Shown piece by piece: positions 7,764-15,644 of a DNA stretch of 64,000 nt. The stretch is from Pseudomonadota bacterium (lineage in GTDB: Bacteria; Pseudomonadota; Gammaproteobacteria; Acidiferrobacterales; Acidiferrobacteraceae). The position numbers were made by a program, and so were the translations under genes. The stretch lies in contig JAJYRD010000046.1 in assembly GCA_021794275.1 (NCBI GenBank), positions 1-64,000 on the forward strand. The letters are read 5' to 3'. The notes under the pieces were generated by a model that was not told the origin of the DNA, did not search any database, and worked only from the letters and a program-made list of their open reading frames with translations. The stretch's first letter is position 1. The number at the start of each line of letters is the position of its first letter.

Positions 7764-8750
7764 TCACGTGGCGCGGGTCTTCCCGAGCCGTTTCCCAGGG
7801 GCCCGTGGGCGTTGGGAGGGGTGTAGTTCGGCCACCCAGCCTTTGCGGATACCGAGGTCCGCGCCTTCCTTGACCAAGAAATCCAGAAACACGCTGGCCG
7901 TGAGACCCAGGTGCTTGCCTTGCAGGTGGACCGCATACCACGTCCTATGCAAGGGGAAGCCCACGACATCCAGAATGACGACGCGCTTGGTTTCAAGCTC
8001 CAGCTCCAGGCTGCTCAGGGCCAGAACCGAAACCCCAAGGTCGGCCATGATCGCCTGCTTTATGGCCTCGCTCGATCCAAGTTCCATGTACGGTTCCACC
8101 TCAAGCCCGTGTTCGGCGAACATCTGGGCCGCCGAGCTGCGCGTGCCGGAGCCGACCTCGCGCAGCAGGAAGCGTTCACGGACGATCTCCTCCAGCGGGA
8201 TATCGGTGCGGTCCGCCAGGGGGTGATCCGGGTGCGCGACGACCACGAGCAGGTTGTCCATGAACGCGCGGACCGTAAGGTCCATGTCATTCGGGATCTG
8301 GCCCATGATGACGAAGTCGTCGACGTTTTCAGCCAGGCGCTCCAGAACCCGCGCACGATTTGTCACGGTGAGCTGGGGCGCGACCTCCGGATATTCGTGC
8401 ACGAAAAGCCCGAGAAAATGCGGCATGAAGAATTTGGCGGAGGTGACCACCGCCATCCTCAAGGGCCCGGCTACCTTGCCCTTCATGTCTGCGATCTCCC
8501 CAGTCAGGGCGCGCAATTGGTTCATGACCTTCACCGTGGCGGCGTAGACCTCTTCACCGGCGCGCGTAAGCAGGAGCTTCTTTCCGACCCGTTCGATCAA
8601 GGGCAGGCCCACGATCTCCTCGAGCCGGCGCACCTGGATGTGTACCGCAGGTTGCGTCAGGCATAGCTCTTCGGCTGCGCGCGTGTAGCTGCGATGGCGG
8701 GCGACTGCCTCAAAAAGCCGGAGTTGTTGTAAGGTCCAGTGATTGATCAT
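7764..8750 (-). CDS. cbbR: LysR-family regulator, CbbR-like
   Basis: A 328-residue LysR protein. The N-terminal winged helix-turn-helix (LQQLRLFEAVARHRSYTRAAEELCLTQ region, residues 5-65) is followed by a periplasmic-binding-like effector domain (FFMPHFLGLF...FVIMGQIPND...LREVGSGTRS). The sequence is typical of CbbR, the activator of Calvin-cycle and carbon-concentrating genes that senses metabolites such as NADPH, RuBP or PEP. It is divergent from the aldolase-like gene at 9137. No cbbLS lies in the window. CbbR is the best fit, though CmpR/CcmR-like roles are possible. Confidence 0.8.
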   Translation of the reverse strand: MINHWTLQQLRLFEAVARHRSYTRAAEELCLTQPAVHIQVRRLEEIVGLPLIERVGKKLLLTRAGEEVYAATVKVMNQLRALTGEIADMKGKVAGPLRMAVVTSAKFFMPHFLGLFVHEYPEVAPQLTVTNRARVLERLAENVDDFVIMGQIPNDMDLTVRAFMDNLLVVVAHPDHPLADRTDIPLEEIVRERFLLREVGSGTRSSAAQMFAEHGLEVEPYMELGSSEAIKQAIMADLGVSVLALSSLELELETKRVVILDVVGFPLHRTWYAVHLQGKHLGLTASVFLDFLVKEGADLGIRKGWVAELHPSQRPRAPGKRLGKTRAT

Positions 8751-9136
8751 TAACGACAGTAAATGCCCACACTAATGAAGACTGAGTTCCCTTTATGCAT
8801 TTTACTCTCTAAATTCGATTGTGCCTAACCGGACGGTGGGCGCTGGCGCAGGAGGGCGGGCGCGCGCATCGCGGGCTTCAGAGCGCTAAAGAGCTCGGAG
8901 CTCGCTAAAGGTTGCGCATGCAGCGCGGCTACTTGGGTCCGGCGCCAGACCTCGGTGCCGCTATCTCGATCTGCGGGGGCGGGCTCGGCGGCGTCCGCCT
9001 GAGCGCATGCGGGCGGGCGGTCAGCGTGCGTTCCGCGGCCCTGTATCCGCCCCGACCCTGCGGTCGAGCCCGGGGCGCGCGGCCGCGCGCGCCGTAGCGG
9101 ATTCTTATCGCGCACGCCATCCCTTGGGGACTTGTT
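8751..9136. promoter_or_regulatory. Divergent control region between the LysR gene and the aldolase-like gene
   Basis: This 386-base gap has an AT-rich part (8751-8825) next to the regulator start. It includes TTAACGACAGTAA (8750-8762), which matches the TNA-N7-TNA core bound by CbbR-type regulators. The rest (8830-9110) is very GC-rich with no convincing coding frame. Operator assignment is by motif only. Confidence 0.4.
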
Positions 9137-10393
9137 ATGCCATTGATCGATATGAAAGACATGCTTATGCACGCCTATGAAAACGGTTATGCCGTGGGTG
9201 CCTTCGACCTTGCCGAGATGGATTTCCTGCCGGCGGTGTTGGCCGCCGCCGAATCGGCGCGTGCGCCGGTCATACTCAATATGATCGAGCCCTGGTTCGA
9301 GAGCCCGGCATTTGCCTGGGTCATGGCGGCGGTGGAGGCCGCTGCGGCGCGCGCTACCGTTCCCGTCGCGATTTGCTTCGATCGGGATACCGACGCCCTG
9401 TCCGTGATGCGGGGCGTGCGCCTGGGCGCCAATGGTGCCGTCGCGAGCGCCCTTCAGGAGTCGCTCTTTCGTCATATCGATCGCACGCGCGCCATCGTGC
9501 AGGCGGCGCATGCCTGTGGCGTGCCCGTCGAAGGCGAGTTGGCCTATGCGCCCGACGGCGATGTCGCGGAGGGTGCCGGGCCGTGCACCGTTCAGTCCCC
9601 GACCGTGGCCGAGGCCAAGGGATTCGTCGAGCGCACCAAGGTGGATTTCCTGGCTGTTTCGGTGGGCATGGCGCGTGGGCGAGGAAAGTCGCGATTCGAC
9701 TGGGGGCGCCTGAAGGAGATCAACGCCGCGCTTCGGATACCGTTAGCCATCCGTGACGAAATGGTTCCGGGAGGTGAGCAATGCCACCGGCTTATCATGC
9801 TGGGCATCGCGAAGATCCATTGCTCCGCAGCCCTAAACGACATGGCGAGCGAGCAGCTACGAGCCAACGTGCGGCGTGACCGTAACGCGGATTATAGTGT
9901 CTTGAAGGAGGGTGTGCGTGAGGTCATAGCCACGCAGCTCGAGCCACGCATGCGCGCCTGGGGATCGGCGGGTCGCGCCGCGGAGGTGCTTAGTCGTTGC
10001 GGACCGTGGAACAATATCATGCATGTCGTCGTTTTCAATGTGCCGCGCCTGGAAACGCAGGCGCTGCGTACTCTGATGGCCGAGGGGCAGCGCGTATTGT
10101 CGGGTGTACCGGGGGTGCGGGCGGTTCAGGTCGGAAGTGTCGCGGATGAGGGCGGCCGCTATCGTCACTGCATACTCGCACGTCTGGTCTCGGCGGCCGC
10201 GGCCGAGGCTTTTCGCAGGGATCCCACCTATGTCGGGTTCATGGAACGGCACTTGGCGCCCGTGGCTTCTGATCGCGTTGCGGGCGACTACCGCGTGGCG
10301 GACCACATTCCAGGAATCCCCGCCCTGGCGGCCTTGGCCTCCGCGCCCCATCTCGCGCCCGTGGAAGGGCGCGGGTTTGAGCAGCTTACTTGA
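9137..10393 (+). CDS. Class II aldolase-fold protein lacking zinc ligands, fused to a Dabb domain
   Basis: Residues 1-~280 align throughout with class II fructose/tagatose-bisphosphate aldolases (MKDMLMHAYENGYAVGAFD at the start, LGIAKIHC near the end). Residues ~300-395 form a stress-responsive A/B-barrel (Dabb) domain (NIMHVVVFNVP...YVGFMERHLAPVA). The zinc site is gone. The HLDH segment reads CFDRD (Asp82 kept, His83 to Arg), the GTAHG segment reads GMARG (His to Arg180), and the LHGASG segment reads IRDEMV (His to Arg206). Aldol cleavage through a metal enediolate is therefore unlikely. It is divergent from a CbbR-like regulator. A regulatory, sugar-phosphate-binding or altered catalytic role is inferred. 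Confidence 0.8.
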   Translation: MPLIDMKDMLMHAYENGYAVGAFDLAEMDFLPAVLAAAESARAPVILNMIEPWFESPAFAWVMAAVEAAAARATVPVAICFDRDTDALSVMRGVRLGANGAVASALQESLFRHIDRTRAIVQAAHACGVPVEGELAYAPDGDVAEGAGPCTVQSPTVAEAKGFVERTKVDFLAVSVGMARGRGKSRFDWGRLKEINAALRIPLAIRDEMVPGGEQCHRLIMLGIAKIHCSAALNDMASEQLRANVRRDRNADYSVLKEGVREVIATQLEPRMRAWGSAGRAAEVLSRCGPWNNIMHVVVFNVPRLETQALRTLMAEGQRVLSGVPGVRAVQVGSVADEGGRYRHCILARLVSAAAAEAFRRDPTYVGFMERHLAPVASDRVAGDYRVADHIPGIPALAALASAPHLAPVEGRGFEQLT

Positions 10394-10425
10394 AGCCCCT
10401 CATAGCGAACCCAGTACTCTCCAGA

Positions 10426-10580
10426 ATGGAGAGAGGCGTGAGCATAGGTGAAGCCGCGAAGGCGTTGGGTGGAGCGATCACGACCCCGCACCGCTCGGAG
10501 GCATCGGGCAAGCGGGTCGCCGAACCCATGGCGGGCGGCCATCGCCGATCCGGGTCCGGGGAGGTCCCTCACAAGAGAAG
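10426..10580 (+). pseudogene. Remnant of an IS607-type resolvase (MerR-like HTH part)
   Basis: The frame reads VSIGEAAKALGGAITT...EASGKRVAEPMAGGHRR, the DNA-binding head of IS607-family serine recombinases (TnpA), with substitutions in the recognition helix. The catalytic resolvase domain is missing and the sequence runs directly into a tnpB start. This is the left part of a decayed IS607-like element with an internal deletion. Confidence 0.65.
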
Positions 10581-10585
10581 GTGTC

Positions 10586-10933
10586 ATGATGCTGATCGCC
10601 CCCAAGATCGCGCTCGATCCCAATAACGTGCAGGCGACCTATTTTGCCCGCGCGGCGGGCACCGTGCGCTTCGCCTACAACTGGGCGCGGGCCGAACGGA
10701 AGCACCAGTACGCGGCTTGGAAGTAGGACAAGAGTCCGCCCAAGCCCTCCCAAGGGTCCCTGCGCGGCCAGCTGAACGCCATAAAGCGCGCACAGTTCCC
10801 GTGGATGCGGGAGGTCACCAAGAACGCCCCGCAGATGGCCATCATCCCGTTGGGGCAAGCGTTCCAGAACCTCTTCGCCGGCCGTGCCAGACACCCGAAG
10901 TTCCGTAAGAAGGGGCGCGACCTGCTGAATCAT
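10586..10933 (+). pseudogene. Truncated tnpB of the IS607-like remnant
   Basis: MMLIAPKIALDPNNVQATYF...FAYNWARAER is a typical TnpB N-terminus. An in-frame TAG (10724-10726) interrupts it. Reading on (SLRGQLNAIKRAQFPWMRE...NLFAGRARHPKFRKKGR) continues the family pattern until another stop near 10933. The RuvC nuclease part is absent. No function is expected. Confidence 0.7.
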
Positions 10934-11344
10934 TAGCCGGGGCCGCCGCGCGGTTGCGGGCATGCCGAGGGCGCGTCGCACGACAAAGACCATACCGGCT
11001 TCGATGCAGCAGGAAGCCCGCCTTTTCCGGCCATGAGCAAGGTTAAGCGAATTTTCCGGAATGGCGAAAGACCTGCACAGGAAAGACGGATCGCCGCACA
11101 AGTAACAGGACTTAACCATGGTAAAGCCTCACAATTTTTAATATCAAGTGTCGCTTATTCTTGGCGGTCTCTAAAATCTCGTCTTGTCGCAATGGGCGGC
11201 GCGGCCGGAGAACCTAACCCGTGACTAGGATCTGGCGAGCAGGGGCGGTGCGGCGGCCGATCGGAGCATGGGCATACGCTGGTTTTTCTGCCCCTGCGGT
11301 CGTCTTCTCCCAACCGTCTGGCAGGCTGTGCACGGAGGGTCGTC
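10934..11344. other. Non-coding gap upstream of the DabA-like gene
   Basis: No convincing gene is seen in these 411 bases. An AT-rich patch at 11128-11185 stands out from the GC-rich surroundings and may hold the promoter of the DabA-like gene. CGGAGGG (11333-11339) is that gene's ribosome binding site. Confidence 0.4.
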
Positions 11345-13603
11345 ATGGATGACGGCATCTTAGGAGTATTACGGGAGGGCGGAGAGGGGTTCATGGGCGG
11401 CCGCCATGTGATGGGGCCTGAGGCCTCGGTAACACGCGCTGAGGCGGCGTGGCGCACGGCGGTGCGCGAGGCCTGCGAGCGCGTTGCCCTTGCATGGCCA
11501 TTGGACGGCCGGGTCGTGGTCAACCCCTATTTCGGTTTCTGTCGGCAGGATTTTGAGAAGGCGGATCTCACGCTGATGCGAGTGGCCGGGTCTGCGTTCA
11601 CCATGCCGCGCCGCTATTACCGGGAGCAGATCGCGGCCGGCCGCATCACGCGCGGCGACGTAGCCGAGGCCCTGAAGGCATATGGCCTGCCGTCCGACGA
11701 GGGGTACGCAGCGCGGCTTTTGGCGCACGAAGATGCGCCCCCGCCGCAGGGGGTGCCGCTCGTGTCGCGTGTCATGCAGAAGATCGATCCCGACACGCCG
11801 TGGGCTGCATTTTGCGCCGGGTGTGTAAGCCGGTTCTTGGCCGCCTACCTTGATGCCGATCAGGCGTCATGGCCTTTGCCGTGGCGCAGCCAACCCCTTT
11901 ACGACGCCTGGCGCGGTTTCGCGAGATTGGATGCGAGCCCGCGAGCGGCGGGTTTGGGGGTGGCAGATATCGTCTCGGAACTGCCCCGGCGGCCATTGGA
12001 GACCATAGAACGTGTCTTGAGGGCGCTCGCCATCCCTGACGCCCATATTGCGGACTACTGTCACGCCGCGCTTCTCGATATCGGTGGGTGGGCGACGTGC
12101 GCGCGTCATTCGCGACCTAGGCATGGGTGCGGGAAGATCGAGGACCTGCTCGCCATCCGCCTGGCCTGGGAGTTGATTCTCTTTCGCGCGGGTCGTGTTC
12201 AGCGACTTAGGGCTGCGTGGCGGACAGAGCTCGCCGCCTTGCCGCAGACGCCCGCGGTGCACTCTACAGCCGACGCTGGGATCGATCATGTTCTTCAGGC
12301 CGCGCTTGAGTTTGGATACCGGCGACGGATCGTCGCCGATCTCGGCGCTTGCGTGGAGCGGCCCATCGTTCGTGCCGGGCACGGCCGTGACGCCCTTCAG
12401 GCGGTGTTCTGCATGAGCACCTGCTCCGAGGTCTTTCGCCGTGCGCTGGAGGAGGTCGTTCAGGGGATACGAACTATAGGATTTAGCGGTTTTTGTGGTT
12501 TCCCTCCAACGCTGGCCCATTGCGAACCCTTCATGGAGGCGGTGATCAATACCGCATTGCTTGCCGATGACTATGGGCAAAGCGTGGACGGCAAGGCAGT
12601 ACCGATCATGGCGGGCGCCGACGAAAGCGCCGTGGCCGGTGCCATTCTTCGCGTCATGTCGCTCACGGACGGGTTTTCACGGCTGGTTTTGTTGGTCACG
12701 CATGGTCCGCTGCCCGGTCATGAGTCGCATGGCGCGAGTGCGAGCCGGGGACCCACCTGGACCCCTATCGGCGAGCTGGATGCGCGTACGGTGGCGACCT
12801 TGCTGAATGATCCCGCAATACGCGCCCGGCTTGTGCAAGAAGGGATCGCAATCCCCGCGGATACGTGCTTTGTGGCGGCGTGGTACGACAGCGCGCGTGA
12901 TGAAGTCACCTTGTTCGACGCCGCGCGATGGGAGGCGACGCACGCCCAGGATATGCAGGATGCCCGTGCCGCCTTGGAAGAGGCGGGCCGGTGGGCGCGC
13001 AAGGAGCGCGGCCGCACGTCCGTCTTTGCGGCGCAGGGCGCGGGCGTCGGGCGGGCGCAGGAATGGGGCCGGGTCTTCACCGAGCAGGAATCCATCGGCA
13101 ACGCCGCCTTTATCGCGGCGCCCCGTTCGCGCACGGAGGGGATGGTCTTGGATGGCCGGGCGTTCCTGCACGACTACGAGTGGCACGAGGACAAAGATTT
13201 CCGAATCCTGCGCTTCATCATGACGGTGCCAATGATGGCGGCCCACTGGATGAATCTGCATTACTACACATCGGTGATCGACAACGCACGCTTCGGCGGC
13301 GGCAATAAGATCCGGCAAGAAATGTTCGGAGGGCCCGTCGGGATACTGGAGGGTGCGGGGGGCGACCCCAGGGACTGCCTTCCTGTGCTATCGCTTTTCG
13401 GCGGACGGCACCGGGTACAGGAGCCGATGCGCCTGAACGCGTTCGTGGAAGCGCCCCGTGCCCAGATGGACGAGGTCCTGGAGCATCACGAGATCGTGCG
13501 TAATGTCGTGGACCACGGATGGCTGTTCCTGTTTCAGATGGACAGCGAGGCGGGCGGTATATTCTTGCGCGACCGTGACGGGCGCTGGCGGCAGGTGTCA
13601 TGA
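11345..13603 (+). CDS. DabA-like protein (DUF2309) with altered zinc site
   Basis: A 752-residue relative of DabA, the cytoplasmic subunit of the DAB dissolved-inorganic-carbon uptake system, which has a beta-carbonic-anhydrase-like zinc site. Family landmarks are visible: NPYFGF near the N-terminus, QAVFC...SE, FGGRHRVQEPMRLNAFVEAP and DHGWLFLF. The usual FCIDVRSE motif reads FCMSTCSE (Cys356 kept, the metal-site Asp is Ser358, Arg is Cys360). His453 is kept, but the Cys of the LDCGACGG segment is missing (GASASRGPTW). No dabB membrane partner is adjacent. Start chosen for its GGAGGG. Activity as a CO2-hydrating pump is doubtful. Confidence 0.75.
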   Translation: MDDGILGVLREGGEGFMGGRHVMGPEASVTRAEAAWRTAVREACERVALAWPLDGRVVVNPYFGFCRQDFEKADLTLMRVAGSAFTMPRRYYREQIAAGRITRGDVAEALKAYGLPSDEGYAARLLAHEDAPPPQGVPLVSRVMQKIDPDTPWAAFCAGCVSRFLAAYLDADQASWPLPWRSQPLYDAWRGFARLDASPRAAGLGVADIVSELPRRPLETIERVLRALAIPDAHIADYCHAALLDIGGWATCARHSRPRHGCGKIEDLLAIRLAWELILFRAGRVQRLRAAWRTELAALPQTPAVHSTADAGIDHVLQAALEFGYRRRIVADLGACVERPIVRAGHGRDALQAVFCMSTCSEVFRRALEEVVQGIRTIGFSGFCGFPPTLAHCEPFMEAVINTALLADDYGQSVDGKAVPIMAGADESAVAGAILRVMSLTDGFSRLVLLVTHGPLPGHESHGASASRGPTWTPIGELDARTVATLLNDPAIRARLVQEGIAIPADTCFVAAWYDSARDEVTLFDAARWEATHAQDMQDARAALEEAGRWARKERGRTSVFAAQGAGVGRAQEWGRVFTEQESIGNAAFIAAPRSRTEGMVLDGRAFLHDYEWHEDKDFRILRFIMTVPMMAAHWMNLHYYTSVIDNARFGGGNKIRQEMFGGPVGILEGAGGDPRDCLPVLSLFGGRHRVQEPMRLNAFVEAPRAQMDEVLEHHEIVRNVVDHGWLFLFQMDSEAGGIFLRDRDGRWRQVS

Positions 13604-14484
13604 GCATGGACGGGCCTATGACTCATAACGCGCCGCCGCTCCGAAGCCTCTACCGGGGGCAGCGTGCGGCGTTTTTGACCCAGCACGGGAAGGAGAGCAT
13701 CGTGGGCCCCGTGCTTCAGAGTTTCGTGGGTTGCCAAGTCGAGCGGGTCGCGGGCTATGACACGGATCGCCTCGGGACATTCACGCGCGATATCCCGCGG
13801 GCCGGCACCCAGATCGAAGCGGCTCGCCGCAAAGCGCGTATCGGCATGGAGCTCTCGGGCCTGCCGGTCGGACTTGCCAGCGAGGGGTCCTTTACGCTTG
13901 ATCCATTTGCAGGAATGTTCCCGTGGAATGTCGAACTCCTGGTCTTTCTGGACAGCCTGCTGGATCTCGAGGTGGTCGGCGTGGCGCAGGGCCGGGCCAA
14001 CAGTGCCCAGATCCTTGCGGCGAGCTGGGAAGACGCCGAGCGGTTCGCGCATGCGGTACGCTTCCCTGATCACTATCTGGTCGTACGGCCCGACCATGAT
14101 GGCGATCTTCGGATCCGCAAAGGGGTCGCCGATTGGCGGGGATTCAAGGCGGCCTACGACGAAGCCGCCGCACAGTCGTCCGGCGGGCGCGTGTTTGTTG
14201 AAGTGGATCTCCGCGCCTACGCGAACCCCACGCGCCTCGTCAATATCCGGCTCGCTGCGGTCGATCTCGGCCGGCGCCTGGCGTCCCTGTGCCCCGTTTG
14301 CCGCACCCCCGGGTTTTGGGTGGTCGAGTCGATCGCGGGGTTGCCCTGCCAGGCGTGCGGGGCACCGACGCGCGAGGCGCGTGCCGAAGTCCATGGTTGC
14401 CTCAAGTGTGGGCATAGGCTGACGCGTGACTGCAAAGATCCTGCGCCTGCCGATCCGGCGCGTTGCGATTACTGTAACCCCTAG
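13600..14484 (+). CDS. DUF6671-like zinc-ribbon protein
   Basis: A 294-residue protein coupled to the DabA-like gene by an ATGA overlap. Residues ~35-220 form an alpha/beta region (SFTLDPFAGMFPWNVELLVFLD). The C-terminal ~75 residues hold four CxxC knuckles: CPVC, CQAC, CLKC and CDYC. The pattern matches DUF6671, a family of unknown function. Stable coexpression with a DabA-like protein is implied by the overlap. Nucleic-acid or metal binding by the knuckles is an inference. Confidence 0.65.
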   Translation: MSMDGPMTHNAPPLRSLYRGQRAAFLTQHGKESIVGPVLQSFVGCQVERVAGYDTDRLGTFTRDIPRAGTQIEAARRKARIGMELSGLPVGLASEGSFTLDPFAGMFPWNVELLVFLDSLLDLEVVGVAQGRANSAQILAASWEDAERFAHAVRFPDHYLVVRPDHDGDLRIRKGVADWRGFKAAYDEAAAQSSGGRVFVEVDLRAYANPTRLVNIRLAAVDLGRRLASLCPVCRTPGFWVVESIAGLPCQACGAPTREARAEVHGCLKCGHRLTRDCKDPAPADPARCDYCNP

Positions 14485-14495
14485 CGCCTCGTCGC

Positions 14496-15593
14496 ATGAA
14501 AAGCTCAAGCCGAAGGCCCGCAGGAGTGGTGGCCGATGGCCCGCGAGGCCCGGCGCAGACCAAGCGCCTTACTCTCATCCGCCCCGACGATTGGCATGTC
14601 CATCTACGGGACGGCGCGATATTGGCCCAGGTGGTGCCGGATACGGCGCGGCGGTTCGCTCGCGCCATCGTTATGCCCAATCTCGATCCGCCGGTATGCA
14701 GGGTCGCGGATGCCCTGGCCTACCGGGCGCGCATCCTCGCGGCCTTACCCGCGGGCGCGCGCTTTGAGCCCTTGATGACGCTCTATTTGACAGAGACGAC
14801 GCAAGCTTCGGAGGTGGTCCAGGCGCATGCATCCGGGGCCGTGCGCGCCATCAAGTACTATCCGGCCGGCGCTACCACCAACGCCGCGCATGCCGTGCGG
14901 GACCTCCGGCGCTGTTATCCCGTGCTCGCGGCCATGGAGCGTTATGATCTTCCCCTGCTTCTGCACGGCGAGGTCACCGATCCGTCCGTGGACGTTTTCG
15001 ATCGCGAGGCGGTCTTCCTCGAGCGTCACCTGTTGCCGCTCACCCAGGCGTTCCCGGGCCTGCGCGTGGTTTTAGAGCACATCACGACCCGCGCGTCAGT
15101 GGAGTTCGTAAACGCGGGTCCAAGCACGCTTGCAGCGACCATCACGGCTCATCACTTGCTGCTCGATCGCAATGCGCTCTTCGATGGCGGACTGCGACCG
15201 CATCATTATTGCCTGCCGCTGCTAAAGCGCGCCGACCACCGCGCGGCGCTGGTGGCCGCCGCCACCAGCGGCAGTCCGAAATTCTTTCTCGGCACCGACA
15301 GCGCCCCGCATCCCCGGCACGCCAAGGAGTCGTCGTGCGGGTGCGCCGGAATCTATACCGCGCACGCTGCGCTCGAACTCTATGCTGAAGTTTTCGAAGA
15401 GGCTCATGCGCTCGACCGGCTTGAGAAGTTTGCAAGCTACAATGGGCCGGACTTTTACCGTTTGCCCCGCAATCAAGGCCACATCACGCTCGTGAAGGAG
15501 CCGTGGCGCGTGGCGTCGACGATTTCTGCTGGTGGAGACGTCCTTGTGCCGTTACGCGCCGGCGAGGACGTCGGCTGGCGGCTCGTCGAGTGA
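14496..15593 (+). CDS. pyrC: Dihydroorotase (PyrC type)
   Basis: Catalyses ring closure of carbamoyl aspartate to dihydroorotate in pyrimidine synthesis. The metal-site motifs of the PyrC class are present: DDWHVHLRDG (two zinc His), AIKYYPAGATTN (bridging Lys), LPLLLHGEV (His), VVLEHITTR (His) and FFLGTDSAPH (Asp). Length is normal (~345 residues after removing a possible N-terminal extension). No ribosome binding site is obvious before ATG 14496, so the true start may be up to 20 codons downstream. It heads a same-strand run of biosynthetic genes. Confidence 0.93.
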   Translation: MKSSSRRPAGVVADGPRGPAQTKRLTLIRPDDWHVHLRDGAILAQVVPDTARRFARAIVMPNLDPPVCRVADALAYRARILAALPAGARFEPLMTLYLTETTQASEVVQAHASGAVRAIKYYPAGATTNAAHAVRDLRRCYPVLAAMERYDLPLLLHGEVTDPSVDVFDREAVFLERHLLPLTQAFPGLRVVLEHITTRASVEFVNAGPSTLAATITAHHLLLDRNALFDGGLRPHHYCLPLLKRADHRAALVAAATSGSPKFFLGTDSAPHPRHAKESSCGCAGIYTAHAALELYAEVFEEAHALDRLEKFASYNGPDFYRLPRNQGHITLVKEPWRVASTISAGGDVLVPLRAGEDVGWRLVE

Positions 15594-15644
15594 ACCGGCG
15601 GCTTTGCCGGGGCAAGAAGTTCCAGTATTTCCTAGGAGGATGGT

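Noticed and set aside
9060-9100. GC-rich near-palindrome before the aldolase-like gene
   Set aside because: The GCGCGC-rich match is imperfect and expected by composition in this region.
11033-11224. A 63-residue open frame upstream of the DabA-like gene
   Set aside because: No ribosome binding site, no family pattern, and the AT-rich patch it covers looks like promoter DNA.
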